Assembly: GCA_029817715.1 (NCBI GenBank)
Contig: JARUPY010000085.1
Coordinates: 1-64,000, forward strand
DNA from: Melastoma dodecandrum
Lineage: Eukaryota > Streptophyta > Magnoliopsida > Myrtales > Melastomataceae
Length of the DNA stretch: 64,000 bases
Reading direction: 5' to 3'
In this document: positions 1-11,600 of the stretch, one piece after another
Layout: each line of letters opens with the position of its first letter
How positions within the stretch are numbered: position 1 is the stretch's first letter
The notes under the pieces: generated by a model
Seen by the model: only the letters and a program-made list of their open reading frames with translations
Database searches by the model: none
What the model was told of the DNA's origin: nothing
Made by a program: the position numbers and the translations under genes

Positions 1-1107
1 ATCTGTTAAAGTGACAGAGATTCTAACAACCGATGTCCGAGGAGAAAATCGAATTAAGCCCGAATTGGCAGAGGATAGGAGGAGGAGGAGAATGAACCAG
101 GGGAGAAGGAAATACTAATGATTAAAACACCCGCTTGAAAAAAGACGAGTTTGGAAGATTAAGGAAGAATAACAAAAAACAAGAAAAACTATGGGAATAA
201 GTTGAAATGTTGTCATGTGAATCTTCTCGGCTATTGTGTTTCTTTTATTTTATTTCCTTTCTATGTGTACGCCTCTAAACATCGTGGCGACTCTCTGTCC
301 GTCTTCCTCAGAAACCAATCGAGTTCCATCGCCTCACCCCCCTAACCTTAATTCCTTTCCCGAAATATCAAAGTATCGAACTCTTTCACAATGGAGTCGT
401 GTAAGTCTTTCGAGAGGAGAGTAGCCTTCGTTGACTGCTGCGGTTCCGGTTAAGTTTCCCAACCGAAAAGGGAAGACGAGAAGTCTAAACTTTCGTAAAT
501 CATGCATCTTTGTTGATCTTTTACCTACTTAGGGATCGTAAAAGACACGTATAATATGAAATCGAGCGAGAAGATTAAATAATCTTAGTAAATTCCACTT
601 TTCTGTCCTCATTAACGTATAGAAACAACAAAGATAAGTACCGTAAAAAGTTTCATAAATTTTACGAAGCGAATGAAGAATACAAAACATAATTGATTTC
701 GTAAATTAATAACTTTTAACATTTTCTTATAAAAGATATAAGCACGTTCAATTTCACGATCTTAATGTCGAATCGAAAATAACGTAACGGATTGCCCCTA
801 TAAAAATTGAAGGATTGATCATCTCTATACATGAACTATTCACGTGGAGCCTTTGATTCGATGCTAGAAGATTTATGAATATGTCGGCGCTCTTCAGCTC
901 TTGTGGAAGTCGTCGGTAGTATAAGGGCATGATCCCACGAAATTTCGATAGCTAGATAAAAGTTGACCAAAGCTTGTAGATTCAAATAGGGTGAAAACTT
1001 CAGCAACTTGATGAAGTTGTCCCAAGTTATTATGGATTTAATCCGACAAACACTTCAGAGAGATGTTACGGAAGAAAATCGAGGCGATAATCAACGAGTT
1101 TTATTCC
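1..1107. other. Spacer, no gene recognised
   Basis: AT-rich sequence with only short ORFs that show no recognisable domain or plausible splice structure. I see no RNA gene and no clear mobile-element end here. Confidence 0.5.
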
Positions 1108-1632
1108 TTAATGACGTCATTTGGCGAAATATTTTCGCCAAATGGCGCATTGACGAAAAATAATTCGCGGAACTAACCCACCAAAGTCGGCTTATCAAAG
1201 GGCCGACTTTGGTCCTCAAGGAAAGTCGGCCTTTGTAAGGCCGACTTCGTTTTAGGCGAATGGGAAGTCGGCGGGGTTTGTAAGGCCGACTTCGGTTTGA
1301 GGGCATGAAAGTCGGCCTTCCACAACCAAGGCCGTACTGCCTTCAATTTTCTTTTTTTTTTTTGCATTTTGAATTAAAAAAAATAATGAATGGAAAGTCG
1401 GTCTTACAAAGGCCGACTTCCCTCACTTAAGCTTCTTTCTTTTTTTTTCTTTTTTTTAAATCAAAAGAAAAAAAAAAAGAAAATTTGAGGAGCCCCCAAA
1501 AATCGAAAGTCGGCCTTAAGGAAGTCGCCCTTTGTAAGTGCCGGACTTTGGGGTGGGTTAGTTGGCGAAATATTCATCAAAACCTATGCGTTCATTTGGC
1601 GAAATTTATTTCGCCAAATGGATGTCAATTAT
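1108..1632. repeat. Foldback/MITE-like element built of GTCGG/CCGAC hairpins
   Basis: The two ends are imperfect inverted repeats of about 80 bp. The left arm (from about 1108) reads catttggcgaaatattttcg and continues to aactaacccacc; the reverse complement of the right arm (to about 1632) gives the same order of blocks. Between them lie five or six smaller hairpins, each an AAAGTCGGCC stem followed within a few bases by GGCCGACTT. The centre is A/T-rich (about 1350-1480). No transposase is encoded. The structure fits a non-autonomous foldback element; I did not find a clean target-site duplication. Confidence 0.6.
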
Positions 1633-1904
1633 GGAACAATCCTTCGTATAATCGACGGCAAGACTTTTGACAAACTGGAAGACGAATTTGGGAGCATTCT
1701 CACATGTTTACTATGTGTGTGATGCATATTTGATGAATGAAGGAAATTTATCTTATGCATTTCATCTATTTATAGAGCTTCAAGGCGGATGAATGTCCTT
1801 TCATGGATACAAATTCATACCATGGCTCTAATCTATTTGAGGGGAAACTCATTAGATAAGCTCCTCATGAAAAACTCTACGAGGGCCCCAAAATATGTAG
1901 GTCA

Positions 1905-2282
1905 TTTGGGGGGTTATGTGATGTAGGATTGGAATAGGAAGTGGAAAAGGTGCTCAGCAGAACGTATATTCCGTACTGCCCAGACGACCTTCCTGTCAGA
2001 TAGAGTGAACCTTCTGTAGAGCTGCTAAACCTACAAAGAGTGTTTTGGCTGCGATTTCTCTTTCTTGTCAACTTTCTCTCTCACTTTACATGAAATGTTC
2101 TACACGTCCCTTGTATATATAGGGAGGAGTAAGGAAAACCAAATGTCAAAAGAAACCCACTCCATAAATGACATATTTTAATCATACCAACATAAATGCT
2201 CCACTTAATTGCATACTTAAATTACATCTTCATTACTAAACTTTAATACCAATTAATCTTCGATCATAAATTACCTTCAACA
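1905..2282 (-). repeat. 3' LTR of the minus-strand Copia element
   Basis: Matches 6411-6771 along its length, including a TATA-like block (gtatatatagggagg), ccaattaatctt and the terminal taccttcaaca. Its outer end (tttgggg) has lost the canonical TG seen in the other copy. Confidence 0.85.
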
Positions 2283-2410
2283 CCCCCTCTTAATTTTATG
2301 ATCTTCAAGAAGTCTTTGAAAGTCTCAAACTTCTCATAAGACACCGCCTTGGTAAGAACATATGGCGGGTTGATCATGGGTGGCTTGATGGAATAATAGA
2401 AGAATCTCCT

Positions 2411-2412
<2 letters not shown>

Positions 2413-2445
<33 letters not shown>
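2413..2445. repeat. Poly-T tract (33 nt)
   Basis: An uninterrupted run of T on the plus strand, i.e. poly-A on the coding strand of the surrounding Copia element, just inside its 3' LTR. Confidence 0.95.
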
Positions 2446-2449
<4 letters not shown>

Positions 2450-2589
2450 ATGCGAAAAACCATCTCTCTGATGAAATTCTGACGAAGTCCTATGGTCTTC
2501 GATCTTGCATGGGAAAATTGGAGATTCTTGGAAATAGCAATTGAAGTATTGGTTATCACCAGAAGATTGTTTGTTCGGGCTCATCCACC

Positions 2590-5500
2590 TTCATGTTTGT
2601 AACTCTTAGAAGTAACCTTCTGAGCCCAGACACACAGCTTCTCTTGTTGCTTAATTTGTTGTGATGTACTCAGCTTTTGCAGATAGAGAGAGCAACAGTG
2701 CTTTGCTTCTTTGAACTCACATGAAAAGGCTTTTGTTCCAATGCAGAACTATGTATCCTCATGTGCTTCTGCGATCATCCAGGCTTTTTGCCCAATAAAC
2801 TAATTTACATAACCCACTAGATCATCTTTATTTGCTTTTTTGTATGCTTCATTCCGTCCTTTTCTGTGTGCCTTTTAGGTAAACGTAGATTTTGTCTGTT
2901 GTGAAATGAGGATCTAACTGGGTTTGCATCATGAATCTAGGGCAACAAACTACACAAAATGAACAATATCAAGTCCGTGTAGATGAGTAAGATTGGATAA
3001 AGAGAACTAACCATGCTTTTGGTAGATCTTCCGAATCAAAGCCTTCTGTAGAATATTACCTTCTAATAACATCTCATTGAGAGACATTGGAGTATAAATT
3101 GACTTTGCAATCTCCATACGAAAACTTCTTCAATAGTATCCGCTCTGTACTTTTTCTTGAGAAATGAAAATCTCTCCTTGCTTATACTTCACTTAAAATC
3201 CTAGAAATGTACTCTCATCAAGCCAAGATCTGTAATCTCAAACTCTTCCATCATGTGCTTCCTTGAACTTCTGCAGCAAAGCTTCTACTGGTGCTTGTGT
3301 AGATCAAATTATCCACATAAAGACATGCTATTAGAAAATCAGGACCAACCTATGTATGTATATATGAAGGTTCTACTGAGCTTTCTGGATAATCCTTTCT
3401 TCTGTAGATAGGAATCAATTCCATAATTCCACGCTCTTGGTGCTTGCTTCAAACCATATAAATTCTTATGTAGTCTGTAGACTTTGTCTTCTGTGCCTTT
3501 CATCACGAATCCTTGTGGTTGCTCTACGTAGACTTGTTTCTTCTAGTACTCCATTCAGAAATGTTGATTTTACATCAAACTAGAATACTTCAAGCTCCTT
3601 CTGTGTTGCAATGGCTAGAACAGCACGGATTGTCTCTATCCTTGTTATAGGAGCAAAAGTTTCTGTAAAATCAACGCATGACTTTTGTGAATAGCCTTTT
3701 GTTACAATGCGAGCTTTATGCTTCTGTATGCTTCCATCTTCATTATACTTGGTCTTGTAGACCCATTTCAAACCGATATCTTTGGCTACCTCATCAAAGT
3801 TCTGTGGCTCAATTGCAGCAAGAGCAAAGTTAGCTTGCTCATAAATTTCAGTGAATGATCGATACCTCCTTGGTGGTGTATCTCCAATAGGACCCTTTTC
3901 TTTTTGAAAGGTTTTAGAGGAACTAGCTTCTGTTGTTTCAATGGGATACTGTACTGTAACTTATGCTGCTGCTTCTGTTGTTCTGATAGGAGTCTGTACA
4001 TATCCTTCTACTACTGCTTCTGTATACTGGAACATCTGAGTCATAGAAGTCTCTTCCTGCCACTTCCAAGCTGTAAGTTCATCAAAGATAACATCTCTCA
4101 ACGGAACTAACTTTGTGAGTATTCGGATTATACAGACGATATCCCTTCGATTTCATCACAATATCCGATGAAAATCAATTTATCACCTTTTCTCATCAAA
4201 CTTTTTTCTTCCTTGAGAAGGGTGTGAGTGCATATCCAATACACCCAAATACTTTGAAATGATCCACCACGGGCTTCCTTTTATGACACGCTTCATATGG
4301 TGTCTTGTCTCTAACTGCTTTTGTAGGAGATCTGTTCAGAAGATAGGCAGATGTGTTAACAGCTTCTGCCCAGAACTTGTTGGGCAGACCTTTGCCCTTC
4401 AGAATGCTTCTGGCCATCTTTACTATGGTTCTGTTCTTTCTTTCTGCGACTCCATTATGCTGTGGAGAATACTGCACAGTCAACTGCCTCCGTATATACC
4501 CTTCTGTTGGCAATAGTCCAAGAATGGACTGACAGAAACTCTCCTCCGTGATATGTCCTCAAGGTCTTTATCCTATATCTACTTTGATTCTCTGCAAGTG
4601 CTTTGAACTTCATAAAGGTGGTGAAAGCACCTGACTTCCTCTCAAGAAAATAAAGTCAAATCATTCTAGTATAGTAATCCACGAACAACAAAAAGTATCT
4701 TCTATTACCGAGAGACGGAGTCTGAGTCGGTCCACAAATATCCGCATGAACCAGCTTGAGAGGGGCTTGAGCTCTCCATGATGTGTTTGGGAATGGAAGG
4801 CGATGATGCTTTCCGAAGACACATATAGAGGGTCACCTTCTGCAGCTTGTATAGAAGGTAGTCCTACCATCATATCATTCTGCTTCAATAGAGCTAGACC
4901 TTTTCTGTTCAAATGTCCATACCTAAGATGCCAAAGATCAGAGTCATCCACAACCTCAGTTTTGAGAACCACATTGCTGTAAGGAGTCATCTTTAACGGG
5001 AACAAATTGTTGGACGTCATCTTCACTACCGCGACCTTCTGTCCGTTATCTCACATTGACCTTCTGCAAAAATCAACTTGTATCCATTTTTCATCATCTG
5101 TCCCACACTTAGTAGGTTCTGTGCGATTTCTGGAATGTAGAAAACGTCGTGCATCATTTTCTGTTGACTTTCTGCACTTAAAACTAAAATAACGCATTTA
5201 CCTTCTATCTTTAACTTCTTGCTATCTCCAAGTTCCAAGAGAGAGTTGTATTTCTCATCAAGCTCAACAAAGTTCTTCTTGATCCCTGTGACATGGTTAC
5301 TACAGCCACTATCGAGGAACCATATCTCATTCATATCTTGAATGGTGTTAGAGGAAGAATAGAAAACTTTAGAAGGTTCATATTCCTTAGAGAAATTTAC
5401 TGAGCTTCTGTCATCATGCTTCTGCTCTTTATCTTTGTACCAGCAATCACGATTTGAATGAGTTGGGAACTTGCATCTCCTACACCAAAGACGACAATAT

Positions 5501-6384
5501 TTTGTTTCATGATTATTTTTTCTGTAAATGCGGCATCCTGCTTCTGCTTCTCCATGACCGCTTCTGTGCTGACCTTCTGGTCATCCTTCTGCGTAGCCTC
5601 TGCCTCTACCACTAGACCTGCCTCTGCATCCTCTGCCGTAGGACCGTCTGTTGTTTTCTTAACGTTCTTGCTTATGCTCAGAAACATTCAACTTCGCTTG
5701 AAATGCTTGTTCCACCGGGCCTGTGTACTTGCTGACCCGCTTCTCATGGGCTTCTAGGGAACCCATCAATTCATAGATGGAAACTTATGTGAGATCATTC
5801 ATCTCTTCAATCATTGTTATCACATGTTCAAACTTATGTGGTAAGCTTATGAGGATTTTCTCCACGACTTTTCGATCTGGGACAACTTCTCTGCAATTCT
5901 TTAATTGATTGAGGATATCCACGATCCATGAGAAGTAGCCTTTGAAGGTTTCTGTGTCTTTCATGGATAGATTGTCGAAATCTCTCAAAAGGTTCTGCAG
6001 CTTTATAGAGATCTTGAACTCCTTCTTTAGGACCTCCCAAACTTCATTCACCTTCTTCAGGCCGAATATCCTTGGGTAGATGGTCTTGCTCACATATTGT
6101 TACAGAATCCATAGAGCTATGGCATTCTTCATGACGTTCTCCTTGTACGCCTTCTGCTCATCTTCTGTGGGGTTGATGACACCTTCTGCAGAAGTGTTGT
6201 CACCTTCTGAGAGAGAGATTCCTTCTAGAACTTCTTCGTAGCCTTCCTCCACAAGTTTCCACAGATCTTGCGAAAGGAAAATTATCTCCATTTGAGAACT
6301 CCAATAGTCGAAGTGGTCACCGTCGAAGATGGGGATTTGGTTGGGAGAAAAAGTGAAGAACATGTTGCCAGCGGATGTAGACAT
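2590..6384 (-). pseudogene. Broken Copia gag-pol polyprotein
   Basis: Decayed coding region of the minus-strand Copia element. Recognisable pieces from 5' to 3' are: gag N-terminus (6384-6100), UBN2-type gag (6093-5785), a low-complexity gag tail (about 5690-5400), aspartic protease with an LDSGCSNHVTG motif (about 5320), a GAG-pre-integrase block with LWHLRYGHLN (about 4940), the integrase tail with [12 protein letters not shown] (about 4470), the start of reverse transcriptase with [19 protein letters not shown] (about 3670), and an RNase H relic near 2640-2700. Frameshifts and stops separate all of these. The part between the RT start and the RNase H relic is too short for a complete enzyme, so sequence has been lost. 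The element cannot be autonomous. CTTCTG is strikingly over-represented throughout. Confidence 0.85.
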
Positions 6385-6394
6385 GACCTTCTGC

Positions 6395-6406
6395 GCTCTG
6401 ATACCA
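6395..6406 (-). other. Primer-binding site of the minus-strand Copia element
   Basis: TGGTATCAGAGC on the minus strand, a few bases inside the 5' LTR. This is the standard initiator-tRNA-Met site of plant Copia elements and it fixes the orientation of the element. Confidence 0.85.
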
Positions 6407-6410
6407 AATT

Positions 6411-6771
6411 TGTTGGGGGTTTTGTGTATATGATTGGATAGGAAGGGAGAAGGTGCTAGCAGAACGTAGCTTTTGTACTGCCGACGACCTTCTGTAGTAT
6501 AGAGGAAACCTTCTGGAGAGCCGCTGCACCGACAAAGAGTGTTTTGGCTACGATTTCTCTTTCTTTAAACTTTCTCTCTCACTTACATGAGATGTCTACA
6601 CGTCCCTTTATATATAGGGAGGAGTAGGAAAACTAAATGTCAAAAGAAACCGACACTTCAAATGACATATTTAATTATCTACTTAAATATTCTACTTAAT
6701 GACCCACTTAAATGACATTTCCTTTACTAACTTTAATACCAATTAATCTTGATCATAAATTACCTTCAACA
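6411..6771 (-). repeat. 5' LTR of the minus-strand Copia element
   Basis: Bounded by TGTTGGGGG at the plus-strand left end and CTTCAACA at the right. It is followed by the target duplication GGTCA. It contains a TATA-like tatatataggg block shared with the other LTR. Confidence 0.88.
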
Positions 6772-6776
6772 GGTCA

Positions 6777-7406
6777 TTCATGGACTTGTTGCTAGCCTAT
6801 TCATGATCAAATCTTTTAGGATTCATAGCCATGCATACCTACAATAGCCTTTTATTTGCCTCCTACGACATTGTGGTTGGATACAATAAGATATCACTTA
6901 CACGAGGACGAATTTAAATTCCCACTATTTATCAAAACACGTTCAATCTCGATTATTCAATCGATCGAATTTAATAACCCAATTAAACAAAACCTTGAAA
7001 TAAAGAAAAATAATAATAATTCTATCGAATTTAAAGTTCAAGATAAGAAAACATCAAAGTTAATTATTTCACTTAATAACTAATCGCACGTCATATATGA
7101 TTAACACACTTAAATGACTTGTTTGATAACCTAAAATCCGATTATCTCCTTGTTCCACTTTCAATGTCATAAAACGTACATCTCAGTAAATAGTTATCAC
7201 GTTATTTCTAGGTAGATTAATTATCAAGTGTCCCATAAGAAACAATCACTATTTTATTACTACAATTTGGTATATTTATATCTCACTCGGCAATATTCAT
7301 GTCTTCCATGAAGATTAACCTAAGTTATTTCTATTCTCGTGTTTAACATATGATTCCCCGTTCGAGTTCACCTAAATTTAATAATAAGTTATATTGGTGG
7401 CTTGTC
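6777..7406. other. Spacer, no gene recognised
   Basis: AT-rich sequence beyond the Copia element. Only short ORFs rich in Asn, Lys and Ile are present, as expected from base composition. Confidence 0.5.
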
Positions 7407-7700
7407 GATAAGAAAGCATTAAGTTTGAATAGAGAAATTCAAACATAAATAATCCAAAGAGTGTCAAAAAAATAAACTCTTAACTAATTGACAAGATTCA
7501 TCTTAACCATAAAAATTAGTTCACAACGAAAGTAAATAAAAATAGGAATTCAATCCAAAAACACTAACAACGACATAACGAAAAACTAAAAAAAAAAGAG
7601 TTAGATGATAATAGACAGTTCATTATCACCAATAGCCTCCGACCATCCCTCGCACAACGAGATGGTGGAAGTCCATTTTATTCTTTTAAAGATTGCAACC
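7407..7700. repeat. Diverged direct repeat, copy 1
   Basis: Aligns by eye with 8342-8646 over its full length. Shared blocks include ataagaaagca, cattcaa/actcaaacataa, gagtgtcaaaa, caccaatagcctc/ccaacaacctc and gattgcaa/aaattgcaa. The copies differ by many substitutions and indels. The unit encodes nothing I recognise. Confidence 0.6.
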
Positions 7701-8341
7701 TTGGGAATCTCGGGGAATCTAAAAAATAATAATTTATCCATTGTCCGTACAGTCGAACCAACACCGCGGGAGAATCTACAAAGGTTAAGGACGTAAGTCC
7801 AGCTACACCGCATGGAAGTATTAGAATTGAACGGACCAGACGGTGCGACAGCATTAGAATCCTTTTTCGTAGCACACGCGTAAGCAGAAAGATGAGAAAG
7901 ACATCCGAAAGTTCCTAGACGTTATAATGAAACTACATATCCGCATTCCATTCATGGAAGCACTAGAGAATATGTCGAGCATTAAGCAAATTTATTTACT
8001 TTAACCAAAACATCCTACATGATTCCTCTCGAAAAGGCGAGAGACCGGTCAGCTAATTGCAATGTGACTGGGGTGAGTTTTTTACTTCCCCGAACACATT
8101 CTCGATATATAGATACAATCAATAAGTTAAAAAACTAGCACCAAGTACAATGCATTTTTGCTGAAATTCAAAGCCAATTGAGAAGGATATGACGAAAACT
8201 ACCTTGATACCTGAACTTTGGAGGATCATTTTCTACAAGATGGTGTTATACTATTCGGTTAAAGCAACAATTTCGAACTAATTGAGATGTTTCTTCCATT
8301 CTTGGAAGTTTTACATTTGTTAGGATGTCGCACAAGGCACT

Positions 8342-8646
8342 CAATAAGAAAGCACTAAGTTCGAATAGAAATACTCAAACATAATCATTTAAGAGTGTCA
8401 AAAGCGATGAACTCTGATTAAATTTCAAGATCTATTTAACCCTAAGCAAAAGTAATTAATTCATACCGAAAGTAGGAGAAATTCAATATTAAACATTGAC
8501 GATGAAATAAAGAAAAATTAAAAAACCAAGAGTTTGGTAGTATGTCCTAGTCAACGATTCCTTGTCCCCAACAACCTCTTTGGGCGACCCCGCTCTCCTA
8601 ATGAGATAATAGAAGTCCTTTTATTTCTCTAGAAATTGCAATCCCA
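8342..8646. repeat. Diverged direct repeat, copy 2
   Basis: Second copy of the repeat at 7407-7700, in the same orientation, about 640 bp further on. Confidence 0.6.
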
Positions 8647-11600
8647 AAAGAATAATCTATAAAGGAAATATTTTTCCTTCCTAGATTCATCCCCTTCCTT
8701 TATTTTCGTTCGGTTGGACGAGAATTTTATACAACAGCACAAAGTCTCAGGTAAATGACGGTCACCGGCCTCTCTACCAACGATTCTTCATTCCCCGATA
8801 TGCTTTTTCCTTCTTCGATTTTACTATCAAAATACACAGAAAGCATACCACTAAACGGTTGGACAAGATATTCATAAAATAAATAATAAACTCAACGATA
8901 TGCCCATTAACTAACATAAATCGAGTATGGATTGTAAGTCCCCTGACTCTATTTTCAGAGTTATTAGTAGTTGCGGTAGATTTTGCTGATTTTTATTTTT
9001 TATTTATTTTTTATAAAAAAGGATCACTTTCACTTAGAAGAACAAACTTTAAAAGGCTTTTATTTTTATTTTATTTTTTTGCTACGTTTATTCAAAATGG
9101 ATAGATAATTTTTTGTAAAGTTCAAACTTTTACCTACTGAATGGTGAAGTGTAGGAAATTTTGTATAGTAGATGAAGATAAGTGTTGTAGTGCCACAGTA
9201 CTTACTTTGAATGCGTTACGTCGTTATCTCTGGCTTTTCGGTTAATTAGTAGGTGATGATGACGACCATGATGTGATCAAGAATGAAGACAATAGCCGAT
9301 AATAATTAATGATTCCTTCGGCCGGCGTCTCATAAGTTTTAGCCGAATATCCCCATCAAAATAAAAGGGAAATATATTCAATGAAAACAAAAACAAAGCA
9401 AGAAATAGAGCCGAGATAAACGATTAATTTAGTTTTAGCAATCAAATTTCCTTATTTAGAAAACAAAGATTCCTAAGTTAAGGATGTCCGGACGGTCACG
9501 ATAGTGAAGCTGCTAAGTACTCAACCATACAATTTCAGCATGGATTGGTTGTCACCAGCGCGTGTGGAGATTATTTGGGCTGACCATGCCAAAACTTGTG
9601 ACAGAAGTGGCATAACTGAGTTACAAGTATCATTGAAGTTAGATGATACATTTCACATTATTTGCTTACGAGATTTACATGTTGGCTCGTGCTTTGGACT
9701 ACCGCGAAGATCCATTGATATTTGGGAAGCTGTCCTGATGCTAATCATCATCAATTAGGGTAAATTAAGGAATCATAGGAAAGAATTATAGTATGAAGGG
9801 AGATTGCCTTGGATGAAAGGAAAAGAAAAAGGCACGCTTATAAGCCCTAGTCTCACTAACAAAATGTAATTACATTGAAATGGTGGTGATATTTAATGGG
9901 GGATAGGGTGTTGCCTTTTCAGTCTCACCCATTTGAAAGAAACGAAATTCTTTTTGGTCCCAATCATAAATTTAGATATCTTTACCCTAATCTTTACTCT
10001 AGACATTTTTCACATGGGTAAAATGCCAAAAATGATATTTTTCACATTCCCAATGACCTTGAGTTTCTAAGAATTCATTCTTTTGAAATTTCAATATGTT
10101 GCTACAATTAATATTCTTTATGAATTCATAATATTTGAAATAAAATATATGTATGGTGCAGTCATTCTCTGTTTATGGTTTAATATGTGAAGCAGATTAG
10201 TCCGGACGAGAAAAGAAATATCTTGATATTTTTTTAGGTATAAATATCTAAACTAAACCCAAAAATTAATGATCATACTATTTTAATCCATATTAGACAT
10301 CCCATAAATAAACCTTTACGTATTAAATGTAGGGCTTTGACGGGGTAGACGCGACTTTAACTAAAAAAGTCCATAAGAACTATACATGGTAATTATTATT
10401 TTCTTTGGGTGAGATGGGTGTGATGTTACCCCTATTTAAGTAGGACGCAAATAATTATGATCGTCCATTTAAAGCAGGCGCCAACCCCAACTCTCCCGCG
10501 ACTTTCCAAAATATATATTTCACTCCACCCACCGACGCTATAAAAAGGAGGAGCACTTTGACCCCTTATTACTTTCAAAATAATTACCACGGTTCACTTC
10601 ACTTCCCTTCCCACCTAAGCCAAGCAATGTTCGATTCGACAGCTGTGTCGTGTCCCTTCTACATTCCTAGTTTTTCTCCATTCTGATGATGATGATGATA
10701 TAATAATGATAAATAGAGGAGCCCGAATCCACGGTATTATTGCCGCGTGAGCCCGTTAGGCCCGTGATCGGTAATAACAACAATGATGATGGGGGTGGGG
10801 GGTGGGGGGGGTCCAGGGTGGTCGTCTGCGCACCGGATCCCACACCCCAGCGGTCATCTCAAGATAACCCCACACCCTCACATGGCCTTATGTCTTCACT
10901 TCACCACGTGTCCTGTCTCCCCCAGATTTTTTTATTATTTTTAAAATTAGAGAGTACCACTCACAGTCACTCCTCTCGAAGGAACTGAAAAGTGAACATT
11001 AAATTCATCTTTCTACCGTTCTCGATTGTTTGTTACCTGCCATTTTTTTGTGTATGAAAACAAAAAAAAAAGAAGTGAAAAGATTCAATCAGACAATGTA
11101 TGGTGTGAGTGGTTGCTTTTGTCTGGGCACACCACTCCCAAGGCGATTCCCCCCCGGGAGGGTAATTAACGTACGTGTGCTTCAAAGTTAACCCCCCCCC
11201 CCTAAAATTATCATTTGCTCCCGGTGATATGAAAGTGATTGTCTAGACTAGAAGATGTTGCCTGACAGAAACATAGTATTATAACACAAGTATACATCAT
11301 TAAGAGACTCATCTTAATCTTTGTGTGAAGGGGGGAGAGTTTCGTCAGAGGTTGGAGAATCCTATGATGATCAAAAGAAAAAGAAAACAATGATTACGGG
11401 GGGGTTTATATTTGGTGAGAGAGAGAGGGAGAGAGAAAGAGAGGGAGAGACAAGTCTAGCAGCTAAACGAAATGCCAACACGTGTTCGGACGCGTTGATT
11501 AAATCAGTCTAATCATTTTAAGCACTTGACTATTACGAGATGCTACTGTCATTCACCACTTGATGAAGAAGTAAAAGTAAGTCCCGGATAAGAGAGAGAG

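Larger units (their letters stand above)
1905..6771 (-). mobile_element. Degenerate Copia LTR retrotransposon with LTRs and TSD
   Basis: A full-length but decayed Ty1/Copia element read on the minus strand. The 5' LTR is on the right (6411-6771) and the 3' LTR on the left (1905-2282). The 5-bp duplication GGTCA flanks it at 1900-1904 and 6772-6776. Just inside the 5' LTR is an initiator-tRNA-Met binding site (TGGTATCAGAGC, minus strand, 6395-6406). A purine-rich tract (aagaggggg, minus strand) abuts the 3' LTR. Interior ORFs run in the order gag, protease, integrase, reverse transcriptase, RNase H, typical of Copia, but are broken by stops and frameshifts. The LTRs differ visibly in base changes and length (378 versus 361 bp), so the insertion is old. 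Confidence 0.9.

Noticed and set aside
1155..1550. CRISPR-like array from the regularly repeated GTCGG stems
   Set aside because: The repeats are inverted pairs with variable spacing inside a foldback element of a plant nuclear genome, not direct repeats with uniform spacers.
10530..10560. TATA-like ctataaaaagg as a CESA promoter
   Set aside because: It is 3.7 kb from the CESA start codon with no exon evidence in between, so it cannot be tied to any gene.
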